A DNA stretch of 64,000 nt from Veillonella absiana (GTDB lineage Bacteria > Bacillota > Negativicutes > Veillonellales > Veillonellaceae): NCBI RefSeq assembly GCF_032970905.1, contig NZ_JAWJZA010000013.1. The stretch is one strand, 5' to 3'. The position numbers were made by a program, and so were the translations under genes. How positions within the stretch are numbered: position 1 is the stretch's first letter; the number at the start of each line of letters is the position of its first letter. This document shows positions 45,365 through 54,405 of this stretch, piece after piece. The notes under the pieces are model-generated. The model made no database searches. It was given only the letters and a program-made list of their open reading frames with translations, and was not told the DNA's origin.

Positions 45365-46007
45365 GGAGGTCGGCCGCGTTGAGGCCATTCAACGAGGCTC
45401 GCAATCGCTCATTTTAACCATTGGCGGCGATAAAATTTTTAGTGATTTGAAAATTGGTGATTCTGTTGCTGTTAATGGTGTTTGTCTGACGGCAACGACC
45501 ATACATGGTCGCACATTTACGGCCGACGTTATGCCAGAATCCATTAAGATGACGACGTTCACAAACTTGAAATCGGGACAACCTGTCAATTTAGAGCGTG
45601 CCATGGCAGCTAATGGTCGTTTTGGTGGTCATATTGTGGCTGGTCATGTAGACGGCACAGGACGCGTATCAGATATGCGACGCACCGATAATGCCATTGT
45701 GTTTACCATAACGGCAGATAAATCGGTAATGGACTACGTTATTTATAAGGGTTCTATCGCCATAGATGGGATCAGTTTAACTATAGCCAATCGCACGGAT
45801 ACATCATTCCAAGTGAGCGTAATTCCGCATACTATAGCGGAAACAGTGTTAGCTGATGCGACAGTGGGTACTATCGTTAATTTAGAAACAGATATTTCCG
45901 GACGATATATTCGTCATTTTATGAATTTAAAAGAAGAATCTACTCCTGCTAGCAGCAATTTTTCTCGTTCTTTCGAGACATTGCTAGTGGAAAAAGGTTT
46001 CCTATAA
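45345..46007 (+). CDS. ribE: Riboflavin synthase alpha chain
   Basis: Riboflavin synthase dismutates two 6,7-dimethyl-8-ribityllumazine molecules into riboflavin and a recyclable pyrimidine. The 220-residue protein has two tandem lumazine-binding domains: MFTGIVEEVG with SVAVNGVCLTAT, then GGHIVAGHVDGTG with SIAIDGISLTIA. The start ATG 45345 follows GGGAGGG inside the ribD end (20-base overlap), giving the canonical MFTGI N-terminus; a GTG six bases earlier is unlikely. The C-terminus (FETLLVEKGFL) is normal. Confidence 0.96.
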   Translation: MFTGIVEEVGRVEAIQRGSQSLILTIGGDKIFSDLKIGDSVAVNGVCLTATTIHGRTFTADVMPESIKMTTFTNLKSGQPVNLERAMAANGRFGGHIVAGHVDGTGRVSDMRRTDNAIVFTITADKSVMDYVIYKGSIAIDGISLTIANRTDTSFQVSVIPHTIAETVLADATVGTIVNLETDISGRYIRHFMNLKEESTPASSNFSRSFETLLVEKGFL

Positions 46008-46025
46008 TATAAAGGGGTTTTTCAT

Positions 46026-47228
46026 ATGGATTATACATTAAATACTATTGAAGAGGTCTTGGTAGACATTAAAGCAGGTAAGCCTGTAATTATTGTGGAT
46101 GATGAAGGTCGTGAAAACGAAGGTGACCTTGTAATCGCCGCAGAATTTGCTACGCAAGAAAATATTAACTTCATGGTGAAAGAAGCGCGAGGTATCGTAT
46201 GCACACCAATGCGTCGCGAAATGCTTGATCGTCTTGCTATTCATGCGATGGTTAGCAAAAATACAGATAATCACGAAACAGCCTTTACTGTAACCGTTGA
46301 CCATGTTGACACAACGACAGGTGTTTCCCCATATGAACGAGCGTTAACCATTCAAAAATTACTGGATCCTAATGCAAAACCAGAGGATTTTCGTCGGCCA
46401 GGACATGTATTCCCATTGGTATACAAAGAAGGGGGCGTCCTTGTTCGCCAAGGTCATACAGAGGCTTCCATTGATTTATGTCGTCTAGCAGGATTGCAAG
46501 AGGCTGCGGTAATTTGTGAAATTACAAAAGATGATGGAAATATGTCTCGTTTACCAGACTTAGTAGAATTTGGCGCTAAACACAATTTGAAAATCGCCAC
46601 AGTAGCTGATTTAATTGAGTACCGTAAACTTCACGATCCATTGGTTGAATTAGGTGCTTGTTCTAAACTACCAACAAAATTTGGTGATTTCAGTATCTTC
46701 GTATTTAAAAATGAAATAGATCATAAAGAGCATTTGGCCATTGTAAAAGGTGATGTGAACGGTCAATCTGATGTATTGCTTCGCATTCACTCCGAATGTT
46801 TAACAGGTGATGTATTTGGTTCCAAACGTTGCGATTGTGGTGAACAATTAGACGCTGCATTACGTTCCATTGAAAAAGAAGGTACAGGCGTTGTTGTCTA
46901 CATGCGTCAAGAGGGCCGTGGCATTGGTTTAACGAATAAAATTAAAGCTTATGCATTACAAGAGCAAGGTCTTGATACAGTAGAGGCTAACGTTGAGTTA
47001 GGCTTCCCACCAGATATGCGCGAATATTCTTTAGCCGCACAAATCATTAAATACCTTGGTATCAAGAGCATTCGTTTGTTAACTAATAATCCAGAAAAAC
47101 GTCATGGTCTTGAGCATTGGGGCATCAGCGTATCTAAACGTGTGCCATTGATTATTCCAGCTAATAAGATCAATGCAAGTTACTTGCATACAAAAGAAGT
47201 TAAAATGGGGCACTTATTAGAGAAATAA
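46026..47228 (+). CDS. ribBA: Bifunctional DHBP synthase / GTP cyclohydrolase II
   Basis: One protein makes both riboflavin precursors. The N-terminal half converts ribulose 5-phosphate into 3,4-dihydroxy-2-butanone 4-phosphate (IIVDDEGRENEGDLVIAAEF, DHVDTTTGVSP, RPGHVFPL, HTEASIDLCRLAG). The C-terminal half opens GTP, with the zinc site CLTGDVFGSKRCDCGEQL and the catalytic stretch MRQEGRGIGL. The 400-residue length is typical of the fusion. It lies 18 bases after ribE and 61 before ribH. With ribD, ribE and ribH it completes de novo riboflavin synthesis apart from the dephosphorylation step. Confidence 0.97.
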   Translation: MDYTLNTIEEVLVDIKAGKPVIIVDDEGRENEGDLVIAAEFATQENINFMVKEARGIVCTPMRREMLDRLAIHAMVSKNTDNHETAFTVTVDHVDTTTGVSPYERALTIQKLLDPNAKPEDFRRPGHVFPLVYKEGGVLVRQGHTEASIDLCRLAGLQEAAVICEITKDDGNMSRLPDLVEFGAKHNLKIATVADLIEYRKLHDPLVELGACSKLPTKFGDFSIFVFKNEIDHKEHLAIVKGDVNGQSDVLLRIHSECLTGDVFGSKRCDCGEQLDAALRSIEKEGTGVVVYMRQEGRGIGLTNKIKAYALQEQGLDTVEANVELGFPPDMREYSLAAQIIKYLGIKSIRLLTNNPEKRHGLEHWGISVSKRVPLIIPANKINASYLHTKEVKMGHLLEK

Positions 47229-47289
47229 ATCTAGTTCAGATTTAAATTATAAATTCAATCCAAAAAATATATCAAAAAGGAGATTCATC

Positions 47290-47748
47290 ATGATTAAAGA
47301 AGGTAATTTACTTGGTACTGGCAAAAAATTTGCCATCATCGGTTCTCGTTTCAACGAATTCATCACTACAAAATTAATCGGTGGTGCAGAAGACTGCTTA
47401 CTTCGTCATGACGTAAAAGCAGAAGATATCACTACAATCTGGGTTCCGGGGGCTTATGAAATTCCATTGGTTGCTCAAAAAGCAGCTCGTTCTGGTAAAT
47501 ACGATGCAGTTATTTGTGTGGGTGCAGTAATCCGTGGATCCACGACTCATTACGATTATGTATGTAACGAAGTGGCTAAAGGCATCGCACATGTATCCTT
47601 AGATACGGGCATTCCAGTTATGTTCGGTGTGGTAACAACTGAAAACATCGAACAAGCTATCGAACGTGCTGGCACAAAAGCTGGTAACAAAGGTTACGAC
47701 TGTGCTATGGGCGCTATCGAAATGATTAATTTGTTAGATCAAATTTAA
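47290..47748 (+). CDS. ribH: 6,7-dimethyl-8-ribityllumazine synthase
   Basis: Lumazine synthase condenses the pyrimidine from RibD with DHBP from RibBA; it assembles as pentamers or 60-mer capsids. The 152-residue protein has the family segments AIIGSRFNEFITTKLIGGA, IWVPGAYEIPLVAQKAA, VICVGAVIRGSTTHYDYVC, and GVVTTENIEQAIERAG with the active-site region. AAGGAGATTC precedes the ATG. It is the last gene of the rib operon, closed by a strong terminator 10 bases on. Confidence 0.97.
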   Translation: MIKEGNLLGTGKKFAIIGSRFNEFITTKLIGGAEDCLLRHDVKAEDITTIWVPGAYEIPLVAQKAARSGKYDAVICVGAVIRGSTTHYDYVCNEVAKGIAHVSLDTGIPVMFGVVTTENIEQAIERAGTKAGNKGYDCAMGAIEMINLLDQI

Positions 47749-47757
47749 ACTCATTAG

Positions 47758-47797
47758 GGCACATAGAATCGACTCTGATTCTATGTGTCTTTTTTTG
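47758..47797 (+). terminator. Terminator of the rib operon
   Basis: GGCACATAGAATC pairs with GATTCTATGTGTC (one G-T pair, 6-base loop), followed by TTTTTTTTG. Confidence 0.9.
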
Positions 47798-47875
47798 TGA
47801 AAGTACCAAAAACATAGTATAATAATAAGTTGTAGGTATAGATAATCATTTCCTACAACTATCTTATAGATAGTT
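47795..47875 (+). promoter_or_regulatory. hslO promoter and structured leader
   Basis: TTGTGA (47795-47800), 17 bases and TATAAT (47818-47823) form the promoter. The leader then has AGTTGTAGG/CCTACAACT (47828-47836 with 47852-47860) and AACTATC/GATAGTT (47857-47863 with 47869-47875). The two stems share AACT, so they are mutually exclusive. The first may alternatively be an operator. Confidence 0.55.
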
Positions 47876-47905
47876 AAAACAATAACTAAAACGAAAGAGG
47901 AAATA

Positions 47906-48784
47906 ATGGATTTTATTAAACGATATACAACAAGAGAAGGTATACGTATGTCTGTAGCTGTCACAACCGATACAGTGGAAACAGCACGTGTGCGTCATGA
48001 TTTATGGCCAGTAGCAACAGCTGCCTTAGGCCGCACTATGACAGGTGCTATTTTACTGGCTAGTGATTTTAAAAATCATGAAAATGTAAGTTTACGTCTT
48101 GATGGTGACGGTCCACTAGGTGTTGTTCACGTTGATGCTTTTGCAGATAATACAGTTCGTGGCTATGTTGATCATCCACATACCGATGTGCCATTAGTGC
48201 GGGCAGGAAAACTTAATGTAGGCGCTGCAGTAGGTCATAATGGAGAAGTAAAGGTAACTCGCTTTACCCAATTAACACAGGATTATACATCTGCTAGCCC
48301 TATTCAAAGTGGTGAGGTAGCTGAAGATTTAGCTTACTATTTATTCACCTCTGAACAAGTACCTTCTACCATTAGTTTAGGCGTCCTTGTAGATACAGAT
48401 ATGAAAACTATTGTAGCAGGTGGTTTCATTGTACAAGCCATGCCAGATGCAACAGATGAAGCATTGGCACAAGTAGAGCAAAATATTAGTGACTTAGGTC
48501 CAATAACAGAATACTTAAAGGATCATCCTAATGCAGAAGGTCTCGTAGAACGTATCCTATTCGGTATGGATGTAAACGAAGTATTTGAATCACCAGTAGA
48601 ATTCAAATGTACATGCAGTCGTGATCGCTTTGCAGAAATTCTAATGACTCTAAACAAAGCCGATCAAAAAGCAATCCTTGAGGATGCTACTACAGAACTT
48701 GTATGTCATTATTGTAATGAAAAGTATCATTTTGATAGTCAAGAGTTAGAAGCTATATTTAAAGAAGCTTCTCAAGTTAGCTAA
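47906..48784 (+). CDS. hslO: Redox-regulated chaperone Hsp33
   Basis: Hsp33 is a holdase switched on by oxidation and heat when it releases zinc. The 292-residue protein has the N-terminal holdase fold (TTDTVETARVRHDLWPVATAALGR, SLRLDGDGPLGVVHVDA). The C-terminal redox switch is C235-x-C237 (FKCTCSRDRF) and C267-x2-C270 (CHYCNEKYHF), all four zinc cysteines being present. AGAGG precedes the ATG. In an anaerobe it would defend against air or peroxide. mtnP follows after 10 bases. Confidence 0.95.
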   Translation: MDFIKRYTTREGIRMSVAVTTDTVETARVRHDLWPVATAALGRTMTGAILLASDFKNHENVSLRLDGDGPLGVVHVDAFADNTVRGYVDHPHTDVPLVRAGKLNVGAAVGHNGEVKVTRFTQLTQDYTSASPIQSGEVAEDLAYYLFTSEQVPSTISLGVLVDTDMKTIVAGGFIVQAMPDATDEALAQVEQNISDLGPITEYLKDHPNAEGLVERILFGMDVNEVFESPVEFKCTCSRDRFAEILMTLNKADQKAILEDATTELVCHYCNEKYHFDSQELEAIFKEASQVS

Positions 48785-48794
48785 GGAGGTCCAC

Positions 48795-49589
48795 ATGAGC
48801 GCAATTGGTGTAATTGGTGGTACAGGCGTTTACGATCCGTCTATTTTTGAAAATATTCACGAAGAGTCCTTAACAACGCCGTATGGTGATATTGATTATG
48901 TACAAGGTACGTACAAAGGTAAAACCGTTATCTTTGTGGCTCGCCATGGCCGTGGTCATTCCATTCCACCGCATAAAATTAATTATCGTGCGAATATTTG
49001 GGGCCTAAAAAAATTAGGTGTTACGTTCATCATTTCTACTACTGCAGTAGGTTCTTTGAATGAAAGCTTCAAACCAGGTCATTTCGTATTAACTGATCAA
49101 TTCCTTGATTTTACGAAAAACCGCATCACTACATTCTACGAAGGTGGCGACCGTCCTGTGGCACATTTGGATGTAACCAATCCATATTGCCCTGAACTTC
49201 GCAGTGCTATTGAAAGTGCAGCAAAAGAATTAGAGCTACCAATTCATAATGGTGGCACCTATGTATGTACAGAAGGCCCACGTTTTGAAACACCAGCGGA
49301 AATTAAAATGTTCCACATGCTTGGTGGTGATACTGTAGGTATGACAAATGTACCTGAGGTTAATTTAGCAAACGAAGCAGAGATTGCGTATGCTACGATT
49401 TCCATGATTACTAACTATGCGGCAGGTATCTCTACAACAGCCCTTACACATGGGGAAGTGGTGGAAATGATGGGACAAATGGCTGAGCAGCTAAAATCTC
49501 TCATTTTAAAAACTATCGAAGCTGTTGACGTAGATGCAAAATATGTAGCACATAGTCGTATGTCTGAATATGGTGGTTTCAAATTATGA
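48795..49589 (+). CDS. mtnP: S-methyl-5'-thioadenosine phosphorylase
   Basis: This enzyme cleaves methylthioadenosine with phosphate to adenine and 5-methylthioribose 1-phosphate. The 264-residue protein has IGVIGGTGVYD at the phosphate site, RHGRGHSIPPHKINYRANIW, FLDFTKNRITTFYEGG, and GGTYVCTEGPRFETPAEIKM with GMTNVPEVNLANEAEIAYA near the base site. Prokaryotic members may also accept other 6-oxo- or 6-amino-purine nucleosides. AAGGAGG precedes the ATG. It overlaps mtnA by ATGA, so its product passes directly to the next enzyme. Confidence 0.92.
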   Translation: MSAIGVIGGTGVYDPSIFENIHEESLTTPYGDIDYVQGTYKGKTVIFVARHGRGHSIPPHKINYRANIWGLKKLGVTFIISTTAVGSLNESFKPGHFVLTDQFLDFTKNRITTFYEGGDRPVAHLDVTNPYCPELRSAIESAAKELELPIHNGGTYVCTEGPRFETPAEIKMFHMLGGDTVGMTNVPEVNLANEAEIAYATISMITNYAAGISTTALTHGEVVEMMGQMAEQLKSLILKTIEAVDVDAKYVAHSRMSEYGGFKL

Positions 49590-50653
49590 TTAATATTGAA
49601 TGGAAGCAGCCAGAGTTAATTCTCTTGGACCAAACAAAATTACCTACTGATATTCACTACATTCGTTGTACGGATTGGCGCCAAGTAGCGGAGGCTATCA
49701 AAATGCTTCGCGTTCGTGGGGCACCTGCTATTGGTGTAGCAGCTGGTTATGGATTAATACTAGCTGCCACAGAGGCGACGCAATCTAATCATCCATTTTC
49801 AGAACAACTTAGTCAATTCTACGAATTCGCAGAGGAATTAAAGGAAACTCGTCCTACAGCTATCAACTTAGCTTGGGCCGTAGATCGCGTGCTTACTCTT
49901 GTGAAAGCAAGTATTTCCGACAATGCAATTACTAACGGTGAAGCACTTATTAATCTCATTACGAAAGAGGCTGAAGAAATTCATCGAGAGGACATTGCCC
50001 TTAATCACGCCATGGCTAAGGCTGGGGCGACCTTATTTGAAGGGCAATCCAATATTCGTATGCTCACACATTGTAATGCTGGCGCATTAGCCACAGGCGG
50101 TCTTGGTACGGCCCTTGGTGTGATTCGTGAATTACATGCAAATGGACAATTAGAACGTGTGTATGCTGATGAAACGAGACCATTACTACAGGGCGCTCGT
50201 TTAACAGCCCTTGAGCTTCATGAAGATGGTATTCCTGTGACATTACAAACTGATAATATGGCGGCCTATGCGATGCAACAAGGCCTAATTGATGCCATTA
50301 TCGTTGGGGCGGACCGCATCACAACGAAAGGTGATGTAGCCAATAAAATTGGTACCTATGGTTTAGCCGTATTAGCAAAACATCATAATATTCCATTCTA
50401 TGTGGCCGCACCATATAGTACATTTGACTTCACCCTCCAAGATGGCAAAGATATTCCTATCGAGATGCGCATGGCTGAAGAAGTATGGAATTTCCATGGT
50501 ATTCAAACGGCACCAAGCGACATTGGCATCTTGAATCCTGCCTTTGATGTAACACCGCATGAGCTCGTGACGGCCATCATTACCGAACAAGGCGTTTTAA
50601 AACCTGATTACGAAGCATCCATTGCTGAATTACAGTCAAAGGTACAAAAATAG
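49586..50653 (+). CDS. mtnA: Methylthioribose-1-phosphate isomerase
   Basis: MtnA isomerises methylthioribose 1-phosphate to the ribulose form. The 355-residue protein has MLRVRGAPAIGVAAGYG, LTHCNAGALATGG with the catalytic Cys, YADETRPLLQGARLTALEL, and IIVGADRITTKGDVANKIGTYG with the catalytic Asp. This separates it from the related eIF2B-like proteins. It overlaps mtnP by 4 bases. The later steps of methionine salvage (mtnB, mtnX/C, mtnD) are not in this window, so the product may be used otherwise. Confidence 0.94.
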   Translation: MINIEWKQPELILLDQTKLPTDIHYIRCTDWRQVAEAIKMLRVRGAPAIGVAAGYGLILAATEATQSNHPFSEQLSQFYEFAEELKETRPTAINLAWAVDRVLTLVKASISDNAITNGEALINLITKEAEEIHREDIALNHAMAKAGATLFEGQSNIRMLTHCNAGALATGGLGTALGVIRELHANGQLERVYADETRPLLQGARLTALELHEDGIPVTLQTDNMAAYAMQQGLIDAIIVGADRITTKGDVANKIGTYGLAVLAKHHNIPFYVAAPYSTFDFTLQDGKDIPIEMRMAEEVWNFHGIQTAPSDIGILNPAFDVTPHELVTAIITEQGVLKPDYEASIAELQSKVQK

Positions 50654-50785
50654 TTATAAAAATATTACTATTGGCTACGTATATAAACGTATATACTTGA
50701 TAGCCAGTTACCAATTATTCCGTAGAGAGTACTTTAGTTATCTACAGAAAAAACGAACAACCTATTTTATTAGAAAGGACTAACT

Positions 50786-52030
50786 ATGCAATCCTTAATC
50801 AAAGATATTAATTTAGCCTCTGAAGGCCGTAAAAAAATCGAGTGGGTTTCTAACTTCATGCCTACATTGAATACACTAGGTGATGAACTCGAGAAAAGCC
50901 AAACTTTCAAAGGCAAAACTATCGTTGTGAGCGTGCATTTAGAAGCGAAAACTGCGTATTTAGCAACCGTATTGAAACGAGGTGGCGCTGATGTTATTGT
51001 AACAGGGTCCAATCCATTGTCCACACAAGATGACGTGGCAGCAGGCCTTGTAGATATGGGCATTACTGTATATGCTTGCTATAACTGTACTGATGAAGAA
51101 TATTTCAATTTCTTGCATAAAGCATTGGACCATAAACCACATATCATCATTGATGATGGTGGTGATCTTGTAAATCTATTACACACCACACGCCAAGATG
51201 CCAAAGAACGTCTCATCGGTGGTAGCGAAGAAACGACTACAGGTGTACATCGTTTATATGCGTTGGAGCATGCGGAAAAATTGACATTCCCTATGATTGC
51301 CGTTAACGATTCGTACTGTAAATACTTGTTCGATAATCGCTATGGTACTGGTCAATCCGTATGGGATGGTATCATGCGTACTACAAATCTCACTGTAACT
51401 GGTAAAAACGTCGTAGTTGCTGGTTATGGCTGGTGCGGTAAAGGCGTTGCTATGCGTGCTAAAGGCCTTGGTGCTCATGTATATGTAACAGAAGTAGATT
51501 CAATCAAAGCAGTAGAGGCCGTATTCGATGGTTTCAAAGTATTACCTATGATTGAAGCCGCTAAAATTGGGGATATTTTCTGTACTGTAACAGGCTGTAA
51601 AGACGTTATCGTAAAAGAACATTTCGAAGTAATGAAAGATAAAGCAATCATGTGTAATGCTGGTCATTTCGATTGCGAAGTGAATGCTGTTGATTTGGAA
51701 GCACTAGCAGTGAGCCATGAACGCGTTCGTCAAAATATCGAAGGCTACACAATGGCTGATGGCCGTAAATTATACCTATTGGCAGAAGGTCGTCTTGTAA
51801 ACCTTGCAGCTGGTGATGGTCATCCTGCAGAAATCATGGACTTATCCTTTGCAATGCAAGCATTGGCAGCAGAATATCTATTAAAACATGGTAAAACAAT
51901 GGATGTAAAAGTTCACGTATTACCTCACGAATTAGATACTCGCATTGCAGATTTGAAATTAAAATCCATGGGTTACGATTTAGATGCATTAACACAAGAT
52001 CAAATCGATTACCTTACAAAAGTTAACTAA
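50786..52030 (+). CDS. ahcY: Adenosylhomocysteinase
   Basis: The enzyme reversibly splits S-adenosylhomocysteine into adenosine and homocysteine with bound NAD. The 414-residue protein has EAKTAYLATVLKRGGADV, IIDDGGDLVNLLH, GGSEETTTGVHRLYAL and the Rossmann motif VVVAGYGWCGKGVAMRAKGLGA. It lacks the roughly 40-residue insert of the long bacterial form and so belongs to the short type seen in Thermotoga and archaea. GAAAGGA precedes the ATG. It is followed by mtaD, the usual partner of this short type. Confidence 0.94.
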   Translation: MQSLIKDINLASEGRKKIEWVSNFMPTLNTLGDELEKSQTFKGKTIVVSVHLEAKTAYLATVLKRGGADVIVTGSNPLSTQDDVAAGLVDMGITVYACYNCTDEEYFNFLHKALDHKPHIIIDDGGDLVNLLHTTRQDAKERLIGGSEETTTGVHRLYALEHAEKLTFPMIAVNDSYCKYLFDNRYGTGQSVWDGIMRTTNLTVTGKNVVVAGYGWCGKGVAMRAKGLGAHVYVTEVDSIKAVEAVFDGFKVLPMIEAAKIGDIFCTVTGCKDVIVKEHFEVMKDKAIMCNAGHFDCEVNAVDLEALAVSHERVRQNIEGYTMADGRKLYLLAEGRLVNLAAGDGHPAEIMDLSFAMQALAAEYLLKHGKTMDVKVHVLPHELDTRIADLKLKSMGYDLDALTQDQIDYLTKVN

Positions 52031-52038
52031 TAACGATA

Positions 52039-52063
52039 GACTTGGTTTCGGCCAAGTCTTTTC
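52039..52063 (+). terminator. Small terminator after ahcY
   Basis: GACTTGG-TTTCGG-CCAAGTC stem (7 bp) followed by TTTTC. Weak; it may only attenuate transcription into mtaD. Confidence 0.6.
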
Positions 52064-52187
52064 GGCTATACATAATAGATTGCGATGCAGAGCAATATGG
52101 GGTTATTCTCTAGGATACACTCGTCAAATAGATTGTAATGTTGGAATATTCTGTATTTGTACTCGCCCTGTCTTGAAAGGATATACT

Positions 52188-53483
52188 ATGTACGATTTAC
52201 TCATAAAAAATATCGACGTGTTATCGAATGACACAACTATCAATCATGCAGCCATCGCCATTCAAGATGGCTATATTAAATTCATCTTCACCAATAAACA
52301 GGACATTGTGAAAGCTACAGCTGAGTCCACAGAAGTATTGGATGGTAAAGGACAATTAGCAGCACCAGGTCTCATTAATACTCATACGCATATTGCTATG
52401 GGATTATTCCGTAACTATGCGGATGATTTGGAATTAATGGACTGGTTACAAAACGCTATCTGGCCTACAGAAGCAAAACTGAATGACCACTATGTAAAAT
52501 ATGGTACTCAATTAGGGATTGCTGAAATGTTGCGTTCCGGTACTACTACATTTAGTGATATGTACTTCTTTATGAATACAACAGCTGAAGAAGTTAAATC
52601 TTCTGGTATTCGTGCCGTATTATCTCGTGGTCTTGCGGGTGTATCCCCAACAGCCAATCAAGCGCTCGTAGAAAATGCCGATTTATATCGTACATGGCAT
52701 GGCTTTGATAATCACCGCATCAAGGTTTTATTAGGACCACATGCGCCATATACATGTCCAGATGATTATATGGAAAAAGTTATCGCTTTATCCAAGGAAA
52801 TTGGTGCTGGCATTCATATGCATCTAAGCGAAACGAAAGGTGAAGTGGAAAATGTTATAAAAGCCACTGGTAAAACACCAATTGCCCACATGCATGACTT
52901 AGGTTTGTTCTATAATGGTGCACTAGCGGCCCATTGTGTGCATGTAACACCAGAAGATATGGAGATTATGGCTGAGAATAATGTTGCCGTTGCTCATAAT
53001 CCACAATCTAATTTGAAACTGGCTAGTGGTATTGCACCAGTGCCAGAAATGATTGCCAAAGGTATTACCGTTGGTTTAGGTACTGATGGCTCTGCTAGTA
53101 ACAATAATGCAGATATGCTAGAGGAAGTACGCCTTGCTGCCACACTTCATAAAGCACGTCTATATGATCCAAAAGCCATCCCTGCACAAGCAGCTTGGAA
53201 TATGGGGACAGTAGAAGGGGCAAAAGCTCTTGGCTATCATGACCTAGGTGTATTACAAGAAGGTTATCGCGCAGATATCGTTCTATACAATGCCGACCAA
53301 GTACACTGGATGCCTCGTTATAACGACGTCGCAGCTCTTGCATATTCTGCCAATAGTTCTGATGCTAATACTGTTATCGTTAATGGCAAGATTTTGATGA
53401 AAGATCGTGAGTTATTGACTATAGATGAAGAAAAATTAAAGGCAGAAATAAAAAATGCCCAAGAATTCTTTGGACATTTATAA
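52188..53483 (+). CDS. mtaD: 5-methylthioadenosine/S-adenosylhomocysteine deaminase
   Basis: A 431-residue amidohydrolase that deaminates MTA, SAH or adenosine to the inosine forms. Metal and catalytic motifs are NTHTHIAMGLFRNYADDLELMDWL, SGTTTFSDMYFF, GIHMHLSETKGEVEN, AAHCVHVTPEDMEI and VGLGTDGSASNNNADM. ATG 52188 follows GAAAGGA; an extension to 52080 has no family similarity. Occurrence beside ahcY, mtnP and mtnA gives two routes for clearing SAH and MTA. Substrate preference cannot be told from sequence. Confidence 0.92.
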   Translation: MYDLLIKNIDVLSNDTTINHAAIAIQDGYIKFIFTNKQDIVKATAESTEVLDGKGQLAAPGLINTHTHIAMGLFRNYADDLELMDWLQNAIWPTEAKLNDHYVKYGTQLGIAEMLRSGTTTFSDMYFFMNTTAEEVKSSGIRAVLSRGLAGVSPTANQALVENADLYRTWHGFDNHRIKVLLGPHAPYTCPDDYMEKVIALSKEIGAGIHMHLSETKGEVENVIKATGKTPIAHMHDLGLFYNGALAAHCVHVTPEDMEIMAENNVAVAHNPQSNLKLASGIAPVPEMIAKGITVGLGTDGSASNNNADMLEEVRLAATLHKARLYDPKAIPAQAAWNMGTVEGAKALGYHDLGVLQEGYRADIVLYNADQVHWMPRYNDVAALAYSANSSDANTVIVNGKILMKDRELLTIDEEKLKAEIKNAQEFFGHL

Positions 53484-53486
53484 GAC

Positions 53487-54236
53487 TTATTTAGTTGCTT
53501 TCACCAAAAACATAGGTACTGGAATATAAAACTCATCCTCAGTATCATAAATACGAGGTCCCACAGTGGTATCAATTTCACAAGATGAGGCACCTAGATT
53601 TAATAGGGCTGTGTGATCCCACATAGGGCGGTCATAGCGACTGATTTCTAACATGTGATACATGGTGTGACATTTATCGAGTAATTCTGTAGGTACATTA
53701 GCATGAGCATTATGTAACATTTCAGGTCGATGATGATGACCTTTGGCATGTTCCGCATCATAGTTGAGCAAAATACCACCTGGTTTCAATACGCGAAGCC
53801 ATTCTGCATAGGCTTGATCAGGATGTGGTAAATTCCAAGTCACATTGCGTGCTACCACTACGTCAAAGCTAGCCTCTGGAAAATCAAGGCTTTCTGCATC
53901 CATTACTTGGAATGTAGCTATGCTTTGCACTTGTTCAGCCAAGTATTGGGATTCTGCAACCATTTCTGGTGTTAAATCGATACCTGTGGACGTATGACCC
54001 GCTTGGGATAAGAGAATACTAAAGAAGCCTGCGCCACAGCCAATATCTAAAATAGATAGGGAGTTACCGTTTGGCAGATGAGATAGTAATTCATCACGCC
54101 ACAATAATTCCTTTGGACTATGGAGTTCCTTTTCGCGCAACTCTCGGAAAGATTTGGCCCGTTCAGACCAATAGGATGTAATATATTCTTTTTTATCAGT
54201 AGGTATTTCTACAATTTTATCAAATGAATCAGACAT
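53487..54236 (-). CDS. Class I SAM-dependent methyltransferase
   Basis: A 249-residue UbiE/Methyltransf_11-type enzyme. Motif I is LDIGCGAGFFSILLSQAG, followed by GIDLTPEMVAESQ (acidic loop) and VVVARNVTWNLPHPDQAYAEWLRVLKPGGIL (motifs II and III). A charged N-terminal helix (SYWSERAKSFRELREKELHSP) is typical of small-molecule methyltransferases. AAGGAGACAC precedes the ATG. It converges on mtaD with a 3-bp gap and no visible terminator between. The substrate is unknown; its neighbours in SAH and MTA removal could handle its by-product. Confidence 0.8.
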   Translation of the reverse strand: MSDSFDKIVEIPTDKKEYITSYWSERAKSFRELREKELHSPKELLWRDELLSHLPNGNSLSILDIGCGAGFFSILLSQAGHTSTGIDLTPEMVAESQYLAEQVQSIATFQVMDAESLDFPEASFDVVVARNVTWNLPHPDQAYAEWLRVLKPGGILLNYDAEHAKGHHHRPEMLHNAHANVPTELLDKCHTMYHMLEISRYDRPMWDHTALLNLGASSCEIDTTVGPRIYDTEDEFYIPVPMFLVKATK

Positions 54237-54405
54237 AGTGTCTCCTTAGACTAATGAATAATAACTTTGTTTATTATACTCTTTTCTGTATAAGAAATAA
54301 ATACACCACCAAAGTTTGATAGCATTTATGGGGGAATAGCTTATTCGCATCTATGTGTCTGAATCATTTGACAAAAAATAGAGAGCCATAGAGAAAATAG
54401 TAAAT

